The position numbers and the translations under genes were made by a program. From assembly GCA_019120125.1 (NCBI GenBank), contig DWVR01000039.1, positions 1-37,596 on the forward strand: 37,596 nucleotides of DNA, read 5' to 3'. Within the stretch, counting starts at the first letter, position 1, and every line of letters begins with the position of its first letter. Of the stretch, positions 31,888 to 37,596 are shown piece after piece. Origin of the DNA: Candidatus Phocaeicola excrementigallinarum (lineage in GTDB: Bacteria; Bacteroidota; Bacteroidia; Bacteroidales; Bacteroidaceae). The notes beneath the pieces are model-generated. The model had not been told where the DNA came from. It ran no database searches and saw only the letters and a program-made list of their open reading frames with translations.

Positions 31888-32532
31888 CTACATCGCGGCA
31901 AGTGACAGCGGAAGCTGGCTCTCCACGCCCTTGTCGTCCTTCAGCTTTACGCTGATGAACTGGCAGGTTGGCACAGGCCGGTATGCCTGTTTGATGATGT
32001 TGATGCCGTCCAGGAACTCGGGATTCTGGCTCTTAACCGCCAGCCGTTCCAGCTCCAGTACCTTGTTCGCCTTGAGCGCGCCCTTGCGGTCCTTGGCCAG
32101 CAGGCCCATGACGGTTTCCACCAGCGCCGCGCTGTTGTCGTCCTTCGCCAGAGTGGCGAGGTATTCCTTCACCTTGGCGATGCCGGCCTCCACGGTGTCG
32201 TCCCATCCCTCGTTCACTCGGTTGCCGAGGGTGATGGACATCAGTCCGTCCTGGGTGGTGAAGGTGTCACTCTGCCGGTCTGTCTTGGTGCGGAACAGCT
32301 CGTTCTTGGTCCGGATGAGGGTGGCGAACTCGCCGAACACTTCCGCCTTTATTCGTTCCATTTCGGCGGAAAGCTCCTGCAGCTTTCTCACGTTGCTTCT
32401 TACTGTAGCGTCCACCAGTTCCTTGTAGGTGTCGCGCTCGTTCTGCACCCGTGCCTTCTCGGCTTTTTCCTCCGCCTCCAGTTGAGCCTTTAGGGCGGCC
32501 TTCTGTTCTCTTGTCAATTTTGTCAGGTCCAT
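31888..32532 (-). CDS. DUF3164-family phage protein
   Basis: The 214-residue protein has a charged N-terminal coiled coil (REQKAALKAQLEAEEKAEKARVQNERDTYKELVDATVRSNV in parts). The DUF3164-like core follows: TTQDGLMSITLGNRVNEGWDDTVEAGIAKVKEYLATL, then ALKANKVLELERLAVKSQNPEFLDGINIIKQAYRP and the end CQFISVKLKDD...PLSLAAM. DUF3164 proteins are encoded in the early regions of Mu-like phages of Proteobacteria in the same neighbourhood as transposase genes. The role is unknown. Confidence 0.7.
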   Translation of the reverse strand: MDLTKLTREQKAALKAQLEAEEKAEKARVQNERDTYKELVDATVRSNVRKLQELSAEMERIKAEVFGEFATLIRTKNELFRTKTDRQSDTFTTQDGLMSITLGNRVNEGWDDTVEAGIAKVKEYLATLAKDDNSAALVETVMGLLAKDRKGALKANKVLELERLAVKSQNPEFLDGINIIKQAYRPVPTCQFISVKLKDDKGVESQLPLSLAAM

Positions 32533-32553
32533 AATCGTTCTTTTAAATGGTTT

Positions 32554-32832
32554 TTAATAGGGGTTAAAATCTGAATTAAATGTGATTTCCGTCTTGCCCC
32601 GATCCTCTTCGAGCATCAGGTTGAACTTCTCCCGGATCTCCTTCCGCATGTCGTCATACTGCTTCACCAGACCGCTCCGCTCGTTCACCAGCCGCCGGAA
32701 CTCGGAGGCCGTGATGCCGCCTTTGAAGAGGAGAGCATTTAGCTGCTCGATGCGTGCGGAGAGCTTCGGCAGCGTGTCAAGCAGCGCGACAGCACGGCGG
32801 ATGCGCTCTTCGTTAATGTCATACTCTTTCAT
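32554..32832 (-). CDS. Small coiled-coil phage protein
   Basis: A 92-residue helical protein, MKEYDINEERIRRAVALLDT..., with heptad-like leucines (LLDTLPKLSARIEQLNALLF) and a charged second helix (RSGLVKQYDDMRKEIREKF). Its start overlaps the end of the GemA/gp16-like gene by 14 nt, so translation is probably coupled. No family recognised. Confidence 0.6.
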   Translation of the reverse strand: MKEYDINEERIRRAVALLDTLPKLSARIEQLNALLFKGGITASEFRRLVNERSGLVKQYDDMRKEIREKFNLMLEEDRGKTEITFNSDFNPY

Positions 32833-33247
32833 CTTCCTTTATCTTTTTCTTGATTGCTTCCAGTTTTGGTATCAGTGCGGCCAGCTCGTCGCTGTCCAGC
32901 TGGTAGAGAGGTTTTCCGGCGATGCGCGGCTGCTGCAGGAAACCGTTCACCCGGCTCCAGTCGGTGGTGTCGACACCGATCTGCTGAAGCCGTTTCAGAA
33001 CTGCGCTGCGCTGCCATTTCAGCGAGCGGAGAGCCATTTCCTCGACGGAAGTCCGGAGTTTCGCATTCGCTCCGGTGATGTATCCTGCCAGATATTGCGC
33101 CTCGGCGTAAGTCAGTCCTTTGGTCGAGACGGTACGTCCGTCGGTCAGTTCGCCGATCAGGGCGCGGTACTGTTCCTCGCCCAGTCCGTGCTTCGCGTAG
33201 AGCACGTGCAGGCGGCGTATCATGTAAGGGGTAATCGGTCGGGTCAT
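32819..33247 (-). CDS. GemA/gp16-like phage regulatory protein
   Basis: The 142-residue protein begins MTRPITPYMIRRLHVLYAKHGLGEEQYRALIGELTDGRTVSTKGLTYAEAQYLAGYI. This is the N-terminal pattern of Mu GemA/gp16-type proteins (helix, Y/H-rich turn, MD/GEE-YR, SxxxLT-x-E). The second half (SLKWQRSAVLKRLQQIGVDTTDWSRVNGFL) continues the family. In Mu, GemA affects host gene expression and DNA topology. The leader directly before ATG is an AT-rich heptamer array (33247-33272), odd in a GC-rich region. Confidence 0.72.
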   Translation of the reverse strand: MTRPITPYMIRRLHVLYAKHGLGEEQYRALIGELTDGRTVSTKGLTYAEAQYLAGYITGANAKLRTSVEEMALRSLKWQRSAVLKRLQQIGVDTTDWSRVNGFLQQPRIAGKPLYQLDSDELAALIPKLEAIKKKIKEDERV

Positions 33248-33272
33248 AGTTAATAATTAATAGTTAATAGTT
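33247..33272. repeat. AT-rich heptamer array before the gp16-like gene
   Basis: Plus strand repeats of TAGTTAATAAT / TAATAGT, in about four tandem heptads, abut the gp16-like start codon. It is the most AT-rich point in this GC-rich module and probably an unstructured ribosome-loading leader, as Bacteroidales lack strong Shine-Dalgarno use; a promoter element is an alternative. Confidence 0.5.
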
Positions 33273-33284
33273 GGTGATTTTTCT

Positions 33285-33941
33285 TTATTCATTCTTCATT
33301 CTCAGACTTCCGTCCTCCAGCCAGAACTCGCGGTATCCTTTCGGCCAGATCACGTAGAATCCGGGATCTCCGCCGTTTCCGCGACCTTTGTAAACGGCCT
33401 TGAAATGTTCTATGTAAACACGTTTGAAGGCATCCTTCTTCAGGTCGTAGGCGGTCTCACCGTCCACCTCGTTGCCTTTCATGTGACTGATGTAGATGAA
33501 CACCTTCTTGCGGAATCGGTTGCGCAGGGCGATGAAGTCAGCAGTTTTCACGCGGTACATGTCGATGAAGTACTGCAATGAGTCCACCATCACCACATCG
33601 GCGCTGCGCTGCTTCTCCAGGTATCCGGCCAGCTCGTCGGGAGGACACTCGCCGGTGAACAGGATGTTGCTGTTTCCGCCCGTGATCCCGGCACGGCGGA
33701 GGGACTGCTGGAACTCGTAACTGTCGCCCATCTCCAGCGAGACGAACAGCACCCGCTTTCCCATCTCATCGAACTCCTTGGCCAGCTGCAGGCAGAAGGC
33801 CGACTTTCCTTGTCCGCTCTTGCCGTAGACGATCCAGTTGCCGGTCAGCTCGGTCTGGCCGAAAAGGGAGGCGAAGCGTGGCGAGAACGGGATGAAGTCG
33901 TACTTCCGGTCCTCTATGTTCTTCACGCTCCAATTTCTCAT
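33285..33941 (-). CDS. RecA/RadA-like P-loop ATPase of the phage early region
   Basis: The protein is 218 residues from ATG 33941, which overlaps the MuB stop as ATGA; a longer frame runs back into the MuB gene. It has Walker A GKSGQGKS at 40-47 and a RecA-like order: RVLFVSLEMGDSYEFQQSLRRAGI, then Walker B with ADVVMVDSLQYFI. The segment VFIYISHMKGNEVDGETAYDLKKDAFKR resembles RadA/DnaB-type cores. It is not a standard component of phage Mu. A role as a strand-exchange or helicase-loader-like factor in replicative transposition is inference. Confidence 0.75.
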   Translation of the reverse strand: MRNWSVKNIEDRKYDFIPFSPRFASLFGQTELTGNWIVYGKSGQGKSAFCLQLAKEFDEMGKRVLFVSLEMGDSYEFQQSLRRAGITGGNSNILFTGECPPDELAGYLEKQRSADVVMVDSLQYFIDMYRVKTADFIALRNRFRKKVFIYISHMKGNEVDGETAYDLKKDAFKRVYIEHFKAVYKGRGNGGDPGFYVIWPKGYREFWLEDGSLRMKNE

Positions 33942-34861
33942 ACCGCAATCTCTCCGCTGGCCACCTGCCGCCTTATCAGCTTGTCCATGATCATTCCTTC
34001 CAGTTCGCGGAGGTCGTCCACAAACCACACGGCGCGGCGCGACTCCTCCGAGGGCAGCTTCTCCACCTTGTCGAGCTTGCCCCAGATCTCGTCCTGTTCC
34101 TCGGGGTCGGTCACCCCGTTGGCCGCGCAGATGGCACGCACGTCCTTCTTCGTGGCCCCGAGCAGGGTGATGTAGTTACGCACCACCCGTCCGTCTATCT
34201 CGTCGAAGCCGTCCACGCGGCCCACGTTCCGCTTGATCGTGCGGCGCAAGGTCTCCGTTCCGGCCAGAAGGCATCCCATCCGGTACTTCGTGTCATCGTA
34301 CAGGGGGATCAGGCACGCCATGGCCGAGTTCGACAGCTTTCCGCAATCGTCGAGCACCAGCACCGGATTGCGGTCGGCCATGCGGTTCACGGCTGCCGTC
34401 ACCTGCTGGATCATTTCGTCGGTGTCGGTATAGCGGCTAAAGGCCAGCCCCAGCTGCCGTCCCAGCTTCTGCAGGAACTTGCGTGCCGTCCATTTCCAGC
34501 ACTTCAGGTAGATGATGGAATTGTCCGGACAGGTGTTATACAGATCCAGGAGCGAATGCGTCTTTCCGCTTCCGCTGCGGCTGCTGATGCAGAACCAGCG
34601 GTGGTTCTTCTTCGCCGCCGTTAGGTAGAGCTTCACCTGCCTGTAGGAGGACACCGTGTCCACGCTCTTCCAGGTATTCGTATACCAGTTCAGGCCGGTG
34701 GCAATCTTCTCGGCCAGCGCGTCCTCCTTTGCCCCGTACTTGCCGCTCAGGAACTGTGAGAAGGCGGCGGATGATATGTCACATTTCCGTGCCAGCTCGG
34801 CCTGTGTGCTGCCGCGGCTGACCAGTGTCTCGATGTAGTCTCTTAATGCTTGTACGTCCAT
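33938..34861 (-). CDS. MuB-type AAA ATPase, transposition target-selection protein
   Basis: The protein is 307 residues from ATG 34861. A longer frame starts at 34951 but overlaps the transposase gene and adds a Pro-rich stretch. An N-terminal helix-turn-helix (GSTQAELARKCDISSAAFSQFLSGKYG, about 16-44) matches MuB. The AAA core has Walker A SRSGSGKT at 94-101 and Walker B VLVLDDCG near 165-173, plus GCLLAGTETLRRTIKRNVGRVDGF. MuB loads on target DNA in the ATP form and delivers it to the MuA transpososome. It directly follows the transposase gene, as in Mu. Confidence 0.88.
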   Translation of the reverse strand: MDVQALRDYIETLVSRGSTQAELARKCDISSAAFSQFLSGKYGAKEDALAEKIATGLNWYTNTWKSVDTVSSYRQVKLYLTAAKKNHRWFCISSRSGSGKTHSLLDLYNTCPDNSIIYLKCWKWTARKFLQKLGRQLGLAFSRYTDTDEMIQQVTAAVNRMADRNPVLVLDDCGKLSNSAMACLIPLYDDTKYRMGCLLAGTETLRRTIKRNVGRVDGFDEIDGRVVRNYITLLGATKKDVRAICAANGVTDPEEQDEIWGKLDKVEKLPSEESRRAVWFVDDLRELEGMIMDKLIRRQVASGEIAV

Positions 34862-34901
34862 TGTCTTGAATTTTTTAAGTATGTTATCATGATTTGTCTT
34901 G

Positions 34902-37085
34902 TTATCTGGAAAATCCGGCGGTGGTGGGATCGAAATCGTAGTCATCGTCATCCTCCGGAATGCGCACCTTGGTTTCCGGTTCTTCCTCCGGCTCTATGTC
35001 CTCGGCCTCCAGCCTCAGGGCATTGCGGTTGTCCTTGTGCTGTCCGCGGCTGTCGGTGATGAGCAGGCGCTCCAGAATGTTGTGGCCTGGAAGTCCGGTG
35101 TTGTACACGTTGCTTCGGATGGTCTCCACGTCATTCTCGGCGGTCTCTATGATCTCACGTTTCAGGCTGTCGTTGAACTCGCGGATCTTCCTGCGCTGCT
35201 CGAAGTGGCGTTCCTCCTGGTCTATCAGGGCCATCGGCACGGCCTCCTTTTCATCGAGCAGGTAGCGGAGGGTTCCGATTTCCTTTCCCTCGTCCTTCGT
35301 GCCTCGTTTCCCGGCGTTGGTGATGAGGATATGCGACATGTCGTCCGGATCGTAGCGCACCGTCCAGCTGGTGCCGAGATGATCGAGCAACGAGCGGTCG
35401 AGGCTGTCATACACATATCGCATGCCGTTCCGCTCCAGGATGATGCCTCTTGCCTCCAGCTTGTGCGTGCGGCGGCCGATCTCTCCCATCAGTGCCAGAT
35501 AAGGCTCGTCAGGGAACCGGATCTTGCGGTCGTCCGGTGTGTTCCGCCACGCCTCCATGTATGCGTCAATCTTCATCGCACGCTCCTGAGCCATCACCTC
35601 ATGGATCTTCCTCACGCATTCCTCCTCGGTGGGGATCAGGTGGCGGTGGTCGCGAAGCCAGGCGAGGTTTGGCTGTATCTCCTTGCTGGCGGTGATGCCG
35701 AATCCGGCGAAGGAGGGGAACTTCTTGAAGTACTTGTTGATGAGATAGAGGAAGTAAGGCTCCACCACTTTTGCCTGAGCGTTCTTCACTTCCGCCGGAA
35801 CCAGATACTTGCACATCCTTTCATAGAAGGGGAACAGCGATTTCTTGTGATAGTTGTCGCACTGCATCTGCACGGGCATGTAGCGTGCGCCGAACAGTTC
35901 CTTGCCGTGCCTTACGGAATTGATCAGAGCCTCCCTGATGAGCGCGTCGCACTCGTTGTCGCCGATGGCGTAGCCCACGGGGTACTTGCAGCAGGCGTCG
36001 AGCACCACCACGATGGTCTTGCGGTTGTAGTAGGTCTCGGTGGTCTCTTCCTTCACCGTTCCGCCACGGCGCACGCGCTTCACCTGCGTGCGGCGGTAGA
36101 GCAGTTCCACGTCCCATCCGTCGAACACCAGGAAGGTGAAGGCGGTCTTGGGGGGCGTGCGGCGCACCTGCTTCTTCAGAGCAGAGTTCCATGCGCCCAC
36201 ACCCTTGCGGCGTGTCTTGGTCACGACATTGAACTTTTCCCGGTAAGCTCCTACTGTCTGAGGCGATCTGATTTCCTCCAGCCCGAACACGGCGGCGGCC
36301 TTGTTGTATTCCTCCATCACCTGCACGTTGTTCCAGTTCATGTGCAGTCCGAGGAACTGACGGATGAGCGATTCGGCCAGGCCGCTGTGCTCGCGGCTTT
36401 GCTTCTCCCTCATGCGCGATGCGGCGGCATTGCCGTAGTTCTTGTGGATCACGCTGAGGAAACCTTCCTCCTCGCTTTCCGCCCGTGCCGCCTCGTATGT
36501 CTCGCACTTCCGTTTCAGTGCCTTCCACGATTTCGGAAGGTTGTGGGGGAACATCTGCTTTCCCCGGCTGTCCCTCACCTCCAGAATGGCCTGGCACTGT
36601 TCTCCCAGCCGCTCCCACACGTTGATGCGCGTGCGTCCGCCGATGGCACTTCGCTTCTGCCTGTCCCTCAGGCGGAGCAGAGCTTCCATCACGTTGACGG
36701 CAAGCGTGTACCCGTCAATCTTTTCCGGAGGAAGGCAGCGGTCCGCGCCGTAGCGGTACGCCGAGAAGAAATTATACGCACGGTTGTTGTAGCGCATCTC
36801 CTCCTCCAGTATGCCTTTCTGGGAGCGTGCGGCGAGGTCGGCATACGGATCGCCGTTGGCCGCCGTGTACTGTTGTTTGATGTCCGGTCTCATGGTGTCG
36901 AATTCTATCAGGGCAGAGCTTCCCGGTGTGCTTCTCCGTACTACCCTGAGCTGGCCGCGGCGCACCATCGAGGCGTATGTACCTTCGCTGATGAATCCGC
37001 CTTGTGAACCGACCTTGCGCCTCGTATCGAGGATGATCAGCTCGTTTGCCGGAACGCATACCTTGTCGTTGTATACTACTGCCAT
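34902..37085 (-). CDS. MuA-type DDE transposase
   Basis: The protein is 727 residues from ATG 37085, preceded by an A-rich leader; an in-frame ATG lies 39 nt further up. An N-terminal DNA-binding part (EGTYASMVRRGQLRVVRRSTPGS, about residues 34-57) resembles the winged MuA end-binding domain. The RNase H-like catalytic core has Asp322 (LVFDGWDVE), Asp410 (QCDNYHKK) and Glu442 (KVVEPYF). A basic beta-barrel-like C-terminal region follows, and an acidic tail (EDIEPEEEPET, EDDDDYDFD) ends it. It cuts and joins phage ends in replicative transposition. The match is at motif level; overall sequence is quite diverged from Mu. Confidence 0.88.
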   Translation of the reverse strand: MAVVYNDKVCVPANELIILDTRRKVGSQGGFISEGTYASMVRRGQLRVVRRSTPGSSALIEFDTMRPDIKQQYTAANGDPYADLAARSQKGILEEEMRYNNRAYNFFSAYRYGADRCLPPEKIDGYTLAVNVMEALLRLRDRQKRSAIGGRTRINVWERLGEQCQAILEVRDSRGKQMFPHNLPKSWKALKRKCETYEAARAESEEEGFLSVIHKNYGNAAASRMREKQSREHSGLAESLIRQFLGLHMNWNNVQVMEEYNKAAAVFGLEEIRSPQTVGAYREKFNVVTKTRRKGVGAWNSALKKQVRRTPPKTAFTFLVFDGWDVELLYRRTQVKRVRRGGTVKEETTETYYNRKTIVVVLDACCKYPVGYAIGDNECDALIREALINSVRHGKELFGARYMPVQMQCDNYHKKSLFPFYERMCKYLVPAEVKNAQAKVVEPYFLYLINKYFKKFPSFAGFGITASKEIQPNLAWLRDHRHLIPTEEECVRKIHEVMAQERAMKIDAYMEAWRNTPDDRKIRFPDEPYLALMGEIGRRTHKLEARGIILERNGMRYVYDSLDRSLLDHLGTSWTVRYDPDDMSHILITNAGKRGTKDEGKEIGTLRYLLDEKEAVPMALIDQEERHFEQRRKIREFNDSLKREIIETAENDVETIRSNVYNTGLPGHNILERLLITDSRGQHKDNRNALRLEAEDIEPEEEPETKVRIPEDDDDYDFDPTTAGFSR

Positions 37086-37114
37086 TGTTTTTTCTCTCTT
37101 GATTGGTTGTGCGG

Positions 37115-37135
37115 TTCCGGGCATCGGACCCGGAA
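37115..37135. other. Hairpin in the leader of the transposase gene
   Basis: A 7-bp stem TTCCGGG / CCCGGAA with loop CATCGGA. It lies 30-50 nt before the transposase start and is not followed by a T-run, so it may be an attenuator-like or translational control element rather than a terminator. Confidence 0.4.
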
Positions 37136-37219
37136 GCCGGCCGCTTCCCTACCCACTGAAAATTTCGTATGGAAACCTGTTATCCTGAAAACGGGGAAGC
37201 TCCGGTACCGCTTATCGTA

Positions 37220-37384
37220 TCATTGTCGTTGTTCTGATTCCTTGTCCATCCGCCTTGCCACCGGGAGGATAAGCAGGCAGAGGCAGGTTGTAACTGCCAG
37301 ATCGGCCCCTGTCGGGGTGAGTGTGTTCGCCACGGCTGCCGCGGCGAGCAGAAGAAGCATGGTGCGTGTTTTCATATTTTTCAT
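37220..37384 (-). CDS. Small two-helix membrane protein of the phage
   Basis: A 54-residue protein beginning MKNMKTRTMLLLLAAAAVA, with two hydrophobic segments (about residues 8-22 and 30-45, the latter LAVTTCLCLLILPVA) and a polar tail (RRMDKESEQRQ). Its ATG overlaps the stop of the upstream gene as ATGA, so coupled translation supports it as real. It lies in the early region before the transposase. Function unknown. Confidence 0.6.
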   Translation of the reverse strand: MKNMKTRTMLLLLAAAAVANTLTPTGADLAVTTCLCLLILPVARRMDKESEQRQ

Positions 37385-37596
37385 TGTTCATTCTCCCACT
37401 GTATCATCAGCTGCTCGTACACCGGCTTCTCTTTCGGGTATATTATTCCGTCCCTGCGGTTCAGCCTCGCCATGGTGGTGATTCCCGATGCCACTTTGCG
37501 GCTGACGGATGTGCCCGCCCATACCTTCATCACGTGTGTCAGCGTCACTTCCTCCGTTTCCGCCACAAGCACCAGCTCCTTGCGGCGGATGTAGGG
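37381..37596 (-). CDS. Phage early-region protein, 3' part (continues past window)
   Basis: The frame is open to the window edge, giving 71 visible residues without a start codon in view; an internal GTG is present but unlikely as the start. The visible part is HTH-like or small-domain-like (VTLTHVMKVWAGTSVSRKVASGITTMARLNRRDG, then IIYPKEKPVYEQLMIQWENEQ). Function unknown. Confidence 0.55.
   Translation of the reverse strand, partial: PYIRRKELVLVAETEEVTLTHVMKVWAGTSVSRKVASGITTMARLNRRDGIIYPKEKPVYEQLMIQWENEQ

Noticed and set aside
34862-34951. Extended MuB start
   Set aside because: It overlaps the transposase end by 50 nt and adds a Pro-rich, non-family stretch; ATG 34861 begins just before the helix-turn-helix.
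35821-36618. Minus-strand frame of 265 codons inside the transposase
   Set aside because: It is a shifted frame of the transposase gene, rich in Gly/Arg/His, while the DDE motifs are in the other frame.
34899-37007. Open frame of 702 codons on the plus strand
   Set aside because: It lies fully antisense to the MuA-type transposase and has low-complexity, non-domain-like composition caused by the GC-rich codon pattern of the real gene.
30035-37596. Diversity-generating retroelement, as known in some Bacteroides transposable phages
   Set aside because: No reverse transcriptase and no template/variable repeat pair is visible in the part of the phage that is in the window.

Overview
The window looks like the chromosome of a member of the Bacteroidales, most likely Bacteroides or Phocaeicola. 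Promoters repeatedly carry the TAnnTTTG -7 box, several with a TTG/TTTG element about 19 bp upstream, and Shine-Dalgarno sequences are weak or absent. Lineage-typical families are present (DUF4199, DUF6452, DUF6048, DUF5690, DUF5683, DUF4988, DUF2027-Smr). The species is not determined.

Region 1 (1-30,030) is ordinary host chromosome. It opens with a minus-strand stable-RNA unit: an SRP RNA followed by a tRNA cut by the window edge. A plus-strand envelope/metal operon follows (DUF4199, glycosyltransferase, DUF6452, DUF6048, mntP, apbE). Next come a DMT transporter and a thioesterase/Smr pair on the minus strand, then a 2-aminoethylphosphonate degradation operon (DUF5690 transporter-like protein, phnX, phnW) transcribed away from a putative HTH regulator. 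A 341-bp intergenic region holds a strictly periodic 22-bp palindrome array and leads into a surface-type DUF4988/VWA lipoprotein. It is followed by a QueA-family enzyme, an outer-membrane beta-barrel protein and two identical tRNA-Gln(CUG) genes. Then come rsfS-ftsH-cdsA, convergent surE-lpxB, and a plus-strand run parA-parB-DUF5683-mltD-like-rel.

Region 2 (about 30,030-37,596, running off the right edge) is the early module of a Mu-like transposable prophage. It is GC-richer than the host and entirely minus-strand. Reading right to left: two small upstream genes, a MuA-type DDE transposase, a MuB-type AAA ATPase, a second RecA-like P-loop ATPase, a GemA/gp16-like protein, a small coiled-coil protein, a DUF3164 protein, then a string of tiny proteins. 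The module ends against the host rel gene at a pair of perfect 21-bp direct repeats plus an inverted partial copy, which I interpret as the phage terminus with transposase-binding sites. No head, tail, lysis or reverse-transcriptase gene is in view. Either the phage has a split BcepMu-like layout with late genes beyond the right edge, or this is a remnant. Transposable phages of this general kind (for example the hankyphage group) are known in Bacteroides; relation to that group is a guess.

The most interesting items are the phage terminus repeats, the extra RecA-like ATPase after MuB, the cloud of tiny terminal phage genes (one with an in-frame stop), the 22-bp array, and the putative regulator divergent from the phosphonate operon.
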